From contig JACPFM010000019.1 of assembly GCA_016182965.1 (NCBI GenBank), positions 40,393 to 104,392 of the forward strand: a DNA stretch of 64,000 nucleotides, in the 5' to 3' direction. Position 1 is the first letter of the stretch, and each line of letters begins with the position of its first letter. Below the pieces are notes generated by a model, which saw only the letters and a list, made by a program, of their open reading frames with translations, searched no databases and was not told the DNA's origin. This DNA is from Deltaproteobacteria bacterium. Lineage in GTDB: Bacteria > Myxococcota_A > Polyangia > Polyangiales > JADJMO01. The translations under genes were made by a program, and so were the position numbers. Positions 27,171 to 36,505 of the stretch are shown here, piece after piece.

Positions 27171-28265
27171 ATGCGCCCGCACCTCGTGCTCGTCCCCAGT
27201 CTCCTCACGCTCCTCGCGCTCCTCACACTGAATCTGGGGTGCGCCGGCGTCACCATTCAACCCGGTCAACGCGGGCTGTTCTTCGACCCCGCTGCCGGAG
27301 GCCTCAAGCGCGAGGTCCTGCAGCCCGGGTATCACCCGACGTCGAGCTGCATCTTCAAGCGGTCGTGCGAGTACATCGAGGTCTTCGACGTCAGCTACCA
27401 GACCAAGAAGGAGACGGTCGCCACCACGTCGAGCGAGGGGCTCACGATGAACGTCGACGTCGCCGTCAACTTCCGGCCGATCATCGCCGAGCTCTACGAG
27501 CTCAACACCGAGATCGGTCAGAACTACTACGCCGACATCGTCTCGCCGGAGTTCAAGAGCGCCGCGATGGGCGTGTTCGCGCGGCACTCGCACACCCAGC
27601 TCACGAAGCTGAACGAGAAGATCGAAGACGAGATCGAGACCGACCTTCGCCGCCGCATCAAGGGCAAGCACGTCGAGATCTCCTCGGTGAACATCGAGAA
27701 GGTCCACTACTCGCCCGAGATCGCCGCCGCGATCGAGGCGAAGATCGTCGCCGAGCAGATGGCCGCCAAGAACAAGGCGGCCCTCGAGGCCGAGGCCCTC
27801 CGCAAGAAGATGGAGCTCGAGCACGCCGCCGAGCAGGCCAAGCTCAAGGCGGAGCTCGACGTGAAGGCCAAGAAGGCCGAGGCCGAGATCGCCGAGGCGC
27901 AGGCGCAGATCGACAAGACCAAGGCCGAGACGGCCGCCGCGGTGCAGGTCACCCACGCCAAGGCCGAAGCCGAGTCGAAGAAGGTCCTCGCCGAGGCCAC
28001 GGCCAAGGAGAAGAAGGCCGAGTACTCCCACGTCACGCCGCTCGTGGTGCAGCTCCAGGGCTACGAGGCGCTCGGCAGGCTCGGAGGCACGGGCACGCAG
28101 ATCTACCTGGGCGACTGGTCGAAGGTCCCGATGTTCCTCTTCCCGCACGCCGTCGGCGGTGCGCCGCTGCCCCCGGTCAAGTCCGCCGCGCAGCCGGTGG
28201 TCAAGCCGACCGAGCTGCCGAAGAAGGTCCCGGCCAAGCCGGACGACGACAACCCGTACCTGTGA
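27171..28265 (+). CDS. SPFH/band-7 (prohibitin-like) lipoprotein
   Basis: 364 aa. Start set at ATG 27171 because AAAGGAG (27156-27162) lies 8 nt before it; the ATG at 27153 has none. Lipobox LNLGC at the end of the signal segment, then a band-7/prohibitin domain about 25-190 (PGQRGLFFDP, VSYQTKKETVATTSSEGL, FKSAAMGVFARHS). A long Ala/Glu/Lys coiled coil (about 190-290) and a Pro/Lys-rich C-terminus follow. SPFH proteins form large membrane rings or scaffolds. A lipoprotein form outside the cytoplasm is unusual for this family. Confidence 0.88.
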   Translation: MRPHLVLVPSLLTLLALLTLNLGCAGVTIQPGQRGLFFDPAAGGLKREVLQPGYHPTSSCIFKRSCEYIEVFDVSYQTKKETVATTSSEGLTMNVDVAVNFRPIIAELYELNTEIGQNYYADIVSPEFKSAAMGVFARHSHTQLTKLNEKIEDEIETDLRRRIKGKHVEISSVNIEKVHYSPEIAAAIEAKIVAEQMAAKNKAALEAEALRKKMELEHAAEQAKLKAELDVKAKKAEAEIAEAQAQIDKTKAETAAAVQVTHAKAEAESKKVLAEATAKEKKAEYSHVTPLVVQLQGYEALGRLGGTGTQIYLGDWSKVPMFLFPHAVGGAPLPPVKSAAQPVVKPTELPKKVPAKPDDDNPYL

Positions 28266-28287
28266 CGGATCCTCGTTCGACCTGGTT

Positions 28288-29385
28288 CTATCGATACGCG
28301 ATGAGCAGGCTCGAAACGAAGTAGACCGGCTCGGTGTGGCTGCCGCCGTCGTACTTGCAGTCGGTGCCGAGGGTGCACCCCGCGCACGTCGGCGAATCGG
28401 GGCGGCACGTGTTGACGTACGTCGCGACGTCGTACGCGATCGTCGCGCCGCTCGCGGCGTCCGCGATCGTCGCGCCGCTCGCGACGTCCGCGGTCGCGTC
28501 GAAGATCCACGGCCGCACGTCGGCGCCCGGGCACCATCCGGCGCGCGACAGTTTGTAGGTCCCCTTCTGTCCGGGGACCGAGCTCGTCGCGCAGTCCGAG
28601 CGCCAGACGCGCTCTTTGTGTGCGACGCCCGAGACGGTGACGGTGTGCTCGCGGGGGCAGAACTCGGCGCAGTTCTCGAGGTTGCCCTGGCCGTGGCCGG
28701 TCACCAACGTGCGAACGGCGTACGACGTGGCGCCGGTGGGCAGGGTGAGCTTCTGCTCGGGGAACGACGTCGCGATCGGCTTGGCCGGATCTCCGTAGAC
28801 GCCGCTGTGCATCGTCCAGATCGGGAGCACCGCGACCGGCTCCTTCTCGGGGACGCCGCCCTTCATCTCGAACGAGGCGCTCAGCGACCATCCGTTGCCA
28901 TAGGAGCTGCCGGGGCCGACCCACGTGTCGATGAACGCGCGCATCGTGAGCTTGCCGCGGAGGAGCGGCCGGAGATCGGTGACGTCGATGTCCCACTTCC
29001 CGGCGACCGCGTAGGGCGTGATGAAGCGCGCGACCTCGATCACCGTGTCGTCCTCGGGCTTGTCGCCCTTCTTGGTGACGATGCCCAGCGTGCCGAAGCG
29101 ATCCCACGCGTCGCACCTGCCGTCTGGGCAATCGAGCGCGAGGTGCAGGACGATGCTCTGGTAGGAGCCGGACTCCGGGAACGTCGCCTCGGTCTCGACG
29201 ATGCGCTTGTTCTCGGTCGACGTGAAGTAGACGTGCTCCTTCACGAACGTGTCGACCGTCGTGTCGTCGCCCGCCGAGGTCTTGGGCGCGTCGCTTTCGG
29301 CGTCGTCGATCGGCGCCGCGCTCCCCGACTCCTTCGACGAGCACGCACACAACAGGCCGATTAGGACGGGCAGTCCGAAGCGCAT
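28288..29385 (-). CDS. Peptide-N-glycosidase F-like lipoprotein
   Basis: 365 aa from the ATG at 29385, with AGAGGG upstream. Lipobox LLCAC. The body resembles the two-domain PNGase F fold: DAWDRFGTLGIVTKKG, EVARFITPYAVAGKWDIDVTD, PLLRGKLTMRAFIDTW, and GNGWSLSASFEM. The known enzymes cleave N-glycans from Asn. It has eight or more Cys in the C-terminal half (NTCRPDSPTCAGCTLGTDC). Residues encoded at 28436-28489 are a 9-aa tandem duplication (27-bp units, one mismatch). Whether the catalytic acids are all kept cannot be settled by eye. Confidence 0.75.
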   Translation of the reverse strand: MRFGLPVLIGLLCACSSKESGSAAPIDDAESDAPKTSAGDDTTVDTFVKEHVYFTSTENKRIVETEATFPESGSYQSIVLHLALDCPDGRCDAWDRFGTLGIVTKKGDKPEDDTVIEVARFITPYAVAGKWDIDVTDLRPLLRGKLTMRAFIDTWVGPGSSYGNGWSLSASFEMKGGVPEKEPVAVLPIWTMHSGVYGDPAKPIATSFPEQKLTLPTGATSYAVRTLVTGHGQGNLENCAEFCPREHTVTVSGVAHKERVWRSDCATSSVPGQKGTYKLSRAGWCPGADVRPWIFDATADVASGATIADAASGATIAYDVATYVNTCRPDSPTCAGCTLGTDCKYDGGSHTEPVYFVSSLLIAYR

Positions 29386-29512
29386 GGTCCCTCTTAGATC
29401 GGCCGCGACTCGGGGACCACGTTGGTGATCCCGATCAGACTTTCCCGGTACTGCGCCCTCGCCCGCGCCCGCGCCTGCGCTTGCGCCTGCCCCCGCGCTA
29501 CGCTCATGCTCG

Positions 29513-30712
29513 ATGCGTCGCGGAGTGATCGCGTTCGTCCTCCTCCTCGGGTGCGCCCGGGGCGACGCGGTCGACTCCGCCGAGACCCCCGACGCGTCGC
29601 TCGACGGCAGCCAGGACAAGCCGGCGTGCGATCCGGCCGCCGATCCGTGCCCGCCCGATCAGCACTGCAGCCCGATCCTCCGCCAGTGCATCCTCGGTTG
29701 TCAGAGCGACGCCGGCTGCAGCAAGGGGCGCTGCGACGTCGAGAACCACGCGTGCGTCGGTTGCCTCGCCAACGCCGACTGCCGCCCCGAGGAGGTGTGC
29801 GTCGGCACCGTGTGCGTGCCCGGGTGCACGCCGGGAAGACCGTGCCCCGAGGGCCTCCTCTGCTGCGCGGGCGGCTGCGTCGACCCGACGACCAACGTCG
29901 ATCACTGCGGCGCATGCGGGAAGAAGTGCACCGTGGCCAACGGGTCGGCCGCGTGCGCGGCGGGCAAGTGCGCGATCGCGAGCTGCAAGACGCCGTGGGA
30001 GAGCTGCGACGGCAACGTCGCCAACGGCTGCGAGTCCGACACCACCTCGAGCACCACGCACTGCGGCGGCTGCGGCAAGGCGTGCCGTCCGAGCCACGCG
30101 ACGGGCAGCTGCGCGCTCGGCGTGTGCAAGGTCGGCAGCTGCGCCGCCGGCTTCGGCGACTGCAACGTCAACCCGGCCGACGGCTGCGAGGCCGATCTCG
30201 GGGCCGATCCGAGCAACTGCGGCGGGTGCGGCAACAAGCCGACCGAGGCGTGCAACCTCCGCGACGACGACTGCAACGGCCGGTGCGACGACGTCGACGG
30301 CTGCCGCAAGGGCATCCACCGCTCCACCGGCGCGGAGCACTTCTACACCGACAGCTCGGTCGAGGCTGCCTGCTGCGGGTTCACCGTCGAGAACCTGAAC
30401 TACTTCTACCTGTACGCCGCGCCCGCGCCCGACACGGCGCCGTTCCACCGCTGCTTCCACCCCACCGCCAAGCGCCACTTCTACAGCACGAGCGCGACGT
30501 GCGAGGCGTGGGGCGCCTCCACGCTCGAGTCGGTGATCGGATACATCGGCACGAAGGAGACGTGCGGCTCGGTGCCGCTGTACCGCCTCTACGGCGCGAC
30601 GAGCAACGATCACCTGTACACCACCGATCCCGCCGAGCGCAGCGCCGCGATCGCGGCGGGCTGGAAGGACGAGGGCACCGCGGGCTGGGTGTGGCGTTCG
30701 CCCCGCGGGTGA
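29513..30712 (+). CDS. Cys-rich lipoprotein with C-terminal DUF5648-like domain
   Basis: 399 aa. Lipobox FVLLLGC. Residues about 35-270 are Cys-rich repeats of myxobacterial type: CxxDAGCSKGRCD, CLANADC, DHCGACGKKC, THCGGCGKAC, SNCGGCG, each about 45 residues, ending DDDCNGRCDDVDGC. The last 120 residues (STGAEHFYT, HFYSTSATCEAWG, DHLYTTDPAERSAAIAAGW) match the HFYT-repeat pattern of DUF5648, often found on secreted enzymes. Likely a surface binding protein. A C/G hexamer stretch (about 29455-29495) precedes the start. Confidence 0.8.
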   Translation: MRRGVIAFVLLLGCARGDAVDSAETPDASLDGSQDKPACDPAADPCPPDQHCSPILRQCILGCQSDAGCSKGRCDVENHACVGCLANADCRPEEVCVGTVCVPGCTPGRPCPEGLLCCAGGCVDPTTNVDHCGACGKKCTVANGSAACAAGKCAIASCKTPWESCDGNVANGCESDTTSSTTHCGGCGKACRPSHATGSCALGVCKVGSCAAGFGDCNVNPADGCEADLGADPSNCGGCGNKPTEACNLRDDDCNGRCDDVDGCRKGIHRSTGAEHFYTDSSVEAACCGFTVENLNYFYLYAAPAPDTAPFHRCFHPTAKRHFYSTSATCEAWGASTLESVIGYIGTKETCGSVPLYRLYGATSNDHLYTTDPAERSAAIAAGWKDEGTAGWVWRSPRG

Positions 30713-30868
30713 CGTCGCCGGGCCGCGCCCGGTTTTCCGCAGGTGACCACACGTACAGGCTGTCTCCGCGCTTGCGGCGGTGGTAGTCGCCTCGCACTCC
30801 GATCTCGGCGCGCTCGCGCCTTCACGCGAGGATTACGCCGTCCCACGCCCGGAGAGAGGCTCACAGCG

Positions 30869-32047
30869 ATGAAGATCCACGAGTACCAGGGCAAGCAGAT
30901 CTTCGCGAAGTACGGCGTCCCGATCCCCAAGGGGATCCCGGCGATGACCGTCGCCGAAGCAGAGGCCGCCGCGAAGCAGTTGATCGAGGAGACCGGCAGC
31001 CCGATCACCGTCGTCAAGGCGCAGATCCACGCCGGCGGCCGCGGCAAGGGCGGCGGCGTCAAGGTGGCGAAGAGCGCGGCCGACGCGGTCGAGCTCGCGA
31101 AGAAGATCCTCGGCATGCAGCTCGTGACCCACCAGACGGGCCCCGCGGGCCAGAAGGTGCGCCGCCTCTACATCGAGCAGGGCCTCGACATCGCCCGCGA
31201 GCTCTACGTCGCGATGCTCGTCGACCGCGACGCGCGCCGCATCGCCGTGATCGCCTCCACCGAAGGCGGCATGGAGATCGAGAAGGTCGCCGAGGAGCAC
31301 CCCGAGAAGATCCTCAAGATCTGGATCGAGCCGGCCGTCGGCATCGCCGCCTACCAGGCGCGCGAGCTGGCCTTCCAGCTCGGCCTCGGCAAGGAGTCGC
31401 TCGGCAAGTTCGTCAAGCTCCTGACCACCGCGTACGAGGCGTTCACCAAGGAGGACATGAGCCTCCTCGAGATCAACCCGCTGGTCATCCTGAAGAACGG
31501 CGACGTGGTCGCCCTCGACGCGAAGATCAACTTCGACGACAACGCCGAGTTCCGCCACACCGAGTGGGTCGGGCTGCTCGACGAGGCCGAGGAAGATCCG
31601 GTCGAGCTCGAGGCCGGCAAGGCGGGCCTCTCGTACGTGTCGCTCGACGGCAACATCGGCTGCCTCGTCAACGGCGCCGGGCTCGCCATGTCGACGATGG
31701 ACGTCATCAAGCTCGAGGGCGCCGAGCCCGCGAACTTCCTCGACGTCGGCGGCGGCGCCAACGAGGAGCAGGTCAAGAAGGCCTTCTCGATGATCCTCCA
31801 GTCGCCGAAGGTCAAGGGCATCTTCGTCAACATCTTCGGCGGGATCATGCGCTGCGACGTCATCGCCAACGGCATCGTCGCCGCGGCGAAGGGCCTCGAC
31901 ATCAAGGTGCCGATCGTCGTCCGCCTCGAGGGCACGAACGTCGAGATCGGCAAGCAGATCCTGTCGGACAGCGGCCTGAAGATCACGCCGGCCGACTCGA
32001 TCGCAGATGGTGCGAAGAAGATCGTTGCAGCGGTGAAGGGAGCCTGA
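30869..32047 (+). CDS. sucC: Succinyl-CoA synthetase beta subunit (ADP-forming)
   Basis: 392 aa starting [21 protein letters not shown]-grasp N-terminal half ([16 protein letters not shown]) and CoA-ligase C-terminal half with [12 protein letters not shown]. With SucD it makes succinate, CoA and ATP from succinyl-CoA. An AG-rich ribosome site (GGAGAGAGG) precedes the ATG. The stop lies 3 bp before sucD. No promoter was recognised in 30713-30868. Confidence 0.98.
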   Translation: MKIHEYQGKQIFAKYGVPIPKGIPAMTVAEAEAAAKQLIEETGSPITVVKAQIHAGGRGKGGGVKVAKSAADAVELAKKILGMQLVTHQTGPAGQKVRRLYIEQGLDIARELYVAMLVDRDARRIAVIASTEGGMEIEKVAEEHPEKILKIWIEPAVGIAAYQARELAFQLGLGKESLGKFVKLLTTAYEAFTKEDMSLLEINPLVILKNGDVVALDAKINFDDNAEFRHTEWVGLLDEAEEDPVELEAGKAGLSYVSLDGNIGCLVNGAGLAMSTMDVIKLEGAEPANFLDVGGGANEEQVKKAFSMILQSPKVKGIFVNIFGGIMRCDVIANGIVAAAKGLDIKVPIVVRLEGTNVEIGKQILSDSGLKITPADSIADGAKKIVAAVKGA

Positions 32048-32050
32048 GCG

Positions 32051-32986
<936 letters not shown>

Positions 32987-32989
32987 GAA

Positions 32990-33017
32990 GTCGTCAGTCG
33001 TCAGTCGTCAGTCGTCA
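32990..33017. repeat. Perfect heptamer array (GTCGTCA)x4
   Basis: Four exact copies of GTCGTCA, beginning 4 bp after the sucD stop. The same unit in reverse orientation occurs after mdh (26346-26373). Confidence 0.9.
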
Positions 33018-33061
33018 GCGCGCTGTCGCCGCTCGCGCGGACCCGGGCGCTGTGAGACTGG

Positions 33062-33126
33062 GGCGAAGGCCGAAGGTCGAAGGTCGAAGGTCCAACGGAC
33101 CGACGCCGTCGACCTTCCGCCTTTTT
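33062..33126 (+). terminator. Terminator after sucCD built from GGTCGAA heptamers
   Basis: CGAAGGTCGA units repeat at 33067-33092; the last pairs with TCGACCTTC (about 33109-33117), with an inner GGTCC-AAC-GGACC hairpin between. CGCC and five T follow. The arrangement suits a rho-independent terminator for sucCD. Confidence 0.7.
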
Positions 33127-33130
33127 GACG

Positions 33131-33356
33131 GGCCGGGCTTGCATGAAATTGCCGTGGCCTTCAGCCGCAGGAGCAAGGAACCCACCGCGAGCCCTGGCGG
33201 CCCCAACCCTGCGCCGAGTGACGCTCCGACCTGCGGATCGAGAAAGGCGCTTTCCTTCGTCGGTCGTCGTACCGCACCCGTTCGCTCAGCCCGGCGAAGC
33301 CGGGCTTGCACGGATTGCCGTGGCCTTCAGGCCGCGGAAGCAAGGAACTCACCGGG
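33131..33356. repeat. Imperfect direct repeat of about 58 bp, two copies
   Basis: Copies at about 33132-33188 and 33299-33356 share GCCGGGCTTGCA, then ATTGCCGTGGCCTTCAG, then AGCAAGGAA-CCACCG with small changes. No coding role seen. Confidence 0.75.
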
Positions 33357-33454
33357 ATCCCTCTGCAGGGACCGGCCGACAAAAGGCTCGACATGCCTAA
33401 ATTCGGCGCTAGCATGCGCGCGCCAAAACCCCCTACGGAGCACGCGAGAACACC

Positions 33455-33874
33455 ATGGCCATCGAGCGCACCTTCAGCATCCTCAAGCCGGACACCGTCG
33501 AGAAGCACAAGATCGGCGAGGTGATCGCGATGCTCGAGAGCACCGGCCTCGTGCCCGTCGCGATGCGCATGATGCACCTGACGAAGAAGCAGGCCGAGGG
33601 CTTCTACTACGTGCACAAGGAGCGCAAGTTCTTCGGCGAGCTCGTCGAGTTCATGACCCGCGGCCCCATCCTCGCGATGGTCCTCGAGGGCGAGAACGCG
33701 ATCGCGAAGTACCGCGAGGTCATGGGCGCGACCGATCCGTCGAAGGCGGCCGAGGGCACCGTGCGCAAGAAGTACGGCGCCAACGTCGGCGAGAACGCCA
33801 TCCACGGCTCCGACGCGCCGGAGACGGCCCGTTTCGAGATCGGCTACTTCTTCCCCGGGTACGAGCTCGGTTGA
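33455..33874 (+). CDS. ndk: Nucleoside diphosphate kinase
   Basis: 139 aa, full length. [14 protein letters not shown] start, catalytic His117 in [13 protein letters not shown], and FFPGYELG end. Transfers gamma-phosphate between nucleoside triphosphates and diphosphates. Its place after sucCD is a common order in this group of bacteria; succinyl-CoA synthetase and Ndk can interact functionally in supplying GTP. Confidence 0.98.
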   Translation: MAIERTFSILKPDTVEKHKIGEVIAMLESTGLVPVAMRMMHLTKKQAEGFYYVHKERKFFGELVEFMTRGPILAMVLEGENAIAKYREVMGATDPSKAAEGTVRKKYGANVGENAIHGSDAPETARFEIGYFFPGYELG

Positions 33875-33965
33875 GCCGACGTAACGACGCGGTGGACGGA
33901 TCGCCGCGACAAACGCGCGATCCGGCGCTATACCGCGTGCCGTCGCGGGTCGACTCCTCGACCGA

Positions 33966-33981
33966 CGACGTTCGAACGTCG
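33966..33981. promoter_or_regulatory. 16-bp perfect palindrome
   Basis: CGACGTTCGAACGTCG is self-complementary over its whole length, 98 bp before the next start. It has the form of an operator for a dimeric regulator, but no regulator is adjacent. Confidence 0.35.
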
Positions 33982-33991
33982 ACCTTCAGGC

Positions 33992-34042
33992 GACCGCGCG
34001 GCGCTCAGCGCCGCAGCAGACCGCGCGGCGCTCAGCGCCGGC
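33992..34042. repeat. 27-bp tandem duplication
   Basis: Units at 33992-34018 and 34019-34042 (second slightly short) begin GACCGCGCGGCGCTCAGCGC. Each contains GGCGCTCAGCGCC, which can fold as a short hairpin. It lies in the leader of the following gene. Confidence 0.8.
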
Positions 34043-34063
34043 ACCGAAGATTGCGGGGGACCC

Positions 34064-34918
34064 GTGACGGGAGTCGCAGTACCAAGGGCCGAGAGGTCGG
34101 GATCGCATCGGGTGGTCGACGTGGAGGTCGGTGACGTCCGAGAGGCGATCGCGAGCATCGCCGGCGTCGCCACGCTGGCCCGCGCGCAAGGCGTCGGGCC
34201 GAAGGCGCTCCGCGATCTGCTGCCGGGGCTGCGCTCGACCTGCCTCGCGGTCCCGGCCATCGTCGCCGCCGCCCTCGTGCAGGCGTGCGACGTGGTGGCG
34301 CTCGCCACGGGCCTCGAGGTCGACTCGCGCAGCGCGCTCGAGGCGCTGGTCGCCGCGGCGCGTCGCAGCGCCAGCGAGGTCCTCGCCGCGATCGAAGCCG
34401 CCGAGCAGAAGGGCCTCGGCGCGCGCACCCGGCTGACGCTCCAGGCCGCGTGCGATCGCACCGTCGAAGAGCTCGCCCGCGTACGTCATGCGATCGAGCT
34501 CCTCCAGCGCGCCTCGTTGGGCGAGCCACTGCCGATCGCCCTCGACGATCTGCTCGGCGAGCTCGACGGCGACGAGCTCGGCGGCACGCCCGTCGAGCTC
34601 TGGCTGCTCGGCGATCTCGACCAGACGGTCATCGTGCAGCCGCGCATCGCGCTCGCGGTCATGCTCGGCGCGCTCGCCCACGTACGCGCCCTCGCCGGCG
34701 GAACCGCCTTCGTGGCGGTCACCAGCGCGACCGCCGAGCGGGTGTCGGTGACCTTCCGCCGCCGCGCCGCCGACGATCCGGAGGGGGAGCTCATCCGGGT
34801 CACGGTCCCGGACGAGGTCGCCTACGACCAGCTGGTCCTTCGCCTCGCCGCCGCCACGCTCGCGGCGCCCCTCGTCATCGACGGGCGGGCGGTTCGCCTG
34901 GACCTTCTGCGCGCATGA
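34064..34918 (+). CDS. Hypothetical protein, histidine-kinase-like fold remnant possible
   Basis: 284 aa, GTG start with GGGGGA at 34055-34060. Not recognised. The N-terminal half is helical (VREAIASIAGVATLARAQGVG; ARVRHAIELLQRASLGEPLP) and the C-terminal half alternates beta/alpha (LLGDLDQTVIVQPRIALAVMLGALAHVRAL ... VSVTFRRRA ... LAAATLAAPLVIDG), which recalls the DHp and ATPase parts of a sensor kinase. No H-box, N-box or glycine box is convincing. Stands alone. Confidence 0.6.
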   Translation: MTGVAVPRAERSGSHRVVDVEVGDVREAIASIAGVATLARAQGVGPKALRDLLPGLRSTCLAVPAIVAAALVQACDVVALATGLEVDSRSALEALVAAARRSASEVLAAIEAAEQKGLGARTRLTLQAACDRTVEELARVRHAIELLQRASLGEPLPIALDDLLGELDGDELGGTPVELWLLGDLDQTVIVQPRIALAVMLGALAHVRALAGGTAFVAVTSATAERVSVTFRRRAADDPEGELIRVTVPDEVAYDQLVLRLAAATLAAPLVIDGRAVRLDLLRA

Positions 34919-34995
34919 TCAGGGCCTCGGGTTGCACCCCTGCGGCGTAGCTGTTAGCTGATCACCTCGGATCCCTCGGGGATTCCTGCCTACCC

Positions 34996-36336
34996 GTGCG
35001 CGCCGTCTCCGCCGATCCCGACTCCCAGCCCAACTCGTCGCCGCCCGCGACCGGCGGCTCCGCGCCCAGCGGCCCCCCGCCCGTCCGCCACGACGCGCGG
35101 TTCGACGAGTCACGGATCGACCCCGACGCCCTGCGCGTCGTGCGGCGCCTCGTGGCCGCCGGCTTCGAGGCCTACCTCGTGGGCGGCGCGGTGCGCGATC
35201 TGCTGCTCGGCCGGCGCGCCAAGGACTTCGACATCGCCACGAGCGCGCGCCCCGAAGACGTCAAACGCGTCTTCCGCCACAACTGCCGCATCATCGGGCG
35301 GCGGTTCCGGCTGGCCCACGTGTTCTTCTCGTGGGGCGGCAAGACGTACGAGGTGGCTACCTTCCGTCGTAACCCGGTCGGCGTCACCGAGACCGACGCC
35401 GAGGCCGACTCCGACCTCCTCATCCGAAACGACAACGTCTTCGGCGACGCCCACGAAGACGCGACGCGGCGCGATTTCACGATCAACGGCCTGCTCTACG
35501 ATCACGATCGACAGCAGATCCTCGACTGGACCAACGGCGTCGACGACATCCATCGCCGCGCCATCCGCACCATCGGCGATCCCGACGTACGCTTCCGCGA
35601 AGACCCGGTGCGCATCCTCCGCGCGATCAAGTTCGCCGCGCGCCTCGACTTCGGCATCGACCCCGACGTCTACGACGCGATGGTCGCACATCGAGAAGAG
35701 CTCGATCGCGCGGCGCGCCCGCGCGTCTTCGAAGAGATCCTCCGCCTCCTGCGCGGCGGCGCCGCGCGGCGCTCGATCCACCTCGCGTGGGACACCGGCA
35801 TGTTGGCGGTGGTGCTGCCCGAGCTCTCGGCCTTCCTCGACGACGCCGCGACCGACGACACCTCGGGCAGCCGCGTCTTCCGCGCGCTCGCCGCCATCGA
35901 CCGCATCACCCACGAACGTGGCGCGCCTCCCGACGACTCGGTGCTGCTCGCGGCGCTGCTGCGCGAGCCGATCCGCGAGTGGACGCTCGGCGCCCGCACG
36001 CGAGACGAGTGGCGCGCCGCGCTCGACCACAAGGTCGCCGAGTTCGGTGAGCGCATCGCGATCACGCGCCGCATCGCCGAGGGGCTCGCCCGCCTCTACG
36101 CCGCCGAAGCACGGCTGCGCGCGGGCCGCACCGGCGGATTCCTCTCGACGCCCCTCGGCCCCCTCGCCATCGATCTGGCCATCATCACGGCCGTGGCCGA
36201 CGGCGCGCCGACCCGAGAAATCACGCGTCTCCGCGCGATTCAGCTCCCCAGCGCCCCCGAGCCTCGCCAGCCGCAGGGCCATCCGGCGCCCGCGCACGTC
36301 CATCGGCGCACCCGCGATCGGGTGCCCCGCTTCTGA
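34996..36336 (+). CDS. pcnB: Poly(A) polymerase / CCA-type nucleotidyltransferase
   Basis: 446 aa, GTG start. Class II nucleotidyltransferase core: YLVGGAVRDLLLGRRAKDFD with the catalytic aspartates in DFDIAT, RRNPVGVTE, RRDFTINGLLYD, and EDPVRILRAIKFAARLDF. The Arg/His-rich C-terminus (HPAPAHVHRRTRDRVPRF) and acidic loop LIRNDNVFG fit the PcnB branch rather than tRNA CCA transferase, though they are hard to separate by eye. PcnB adds poly(A) tails that mark RNA for decay. The Pro/Ser-rich first 35 residues are probably disordered. Confidence 0.9.
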   Translation: MRAVSADPDSQPNSSPPATGGSAPSGPPPVRHDARFDESRIDPDALRVVRRLVAAGFEAYLVGGAVRDLLLGRRAKDFDIATSARPEDVKRVFRHNCRIIGRRFRLAHVFFSWGGKTYEVATFRRNPVGVTETDAEADSDLLIRNDNVFGDAHEDATRRDFTINGLLYDHDRQQILDWTNGVDDIHRRAIRTIGDPDVRFREDPVRILRAIKFAARLDFGIDPDVYDAMVAHREELDRAARPRVFEEILRLLRGGAARRSIHLAWDTGMLAVVLPELSAFLDDAATDDTSGSRVFRALAAIDRITHERGAPPDDSVLLAALLREPIREWTLGARTRDEWRAALDHKVAEFGERIAITRRIAEGLARLYAAEARLRAGRTGGFLSTPLGPLAIDLAIITAVADGAPTREITRLRAIQLPSAPEPRQPQGHPAPAHVHRRTRDRVPRF

Positions 36337-36505
36337 TCGCCTACCCGCACCCACGTCGGCCCCGTTGATTCGTAGCGCCGGGTTTGGCCTACTTGGGACA
36401 TTAGGGAGCGACGGGGCCTGCCGTTCGGCTTGAAGACCCGCCGGTCCCTCCTACTGTTCGGTCCTTCGTGAAAGCGCTCGCAACGAACTGTTCGAGAGGT
36501 GCGGC

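Larger units (their letters stand above)
32987..33454. other. Repeat-rich intergenic region between sucD and ndk
   Basis: 468 bp without a gene. In order: heptamer array 32990-33017, terminator 33062-33126, first copy of an imperfect repeat at 33131, a perfect 7-bp hairpin AGCCCGG-cgaag-CCGGGCT (33288-33306), the second repeat copy at 33299, and the ndk leader. Confidence 0.7.
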
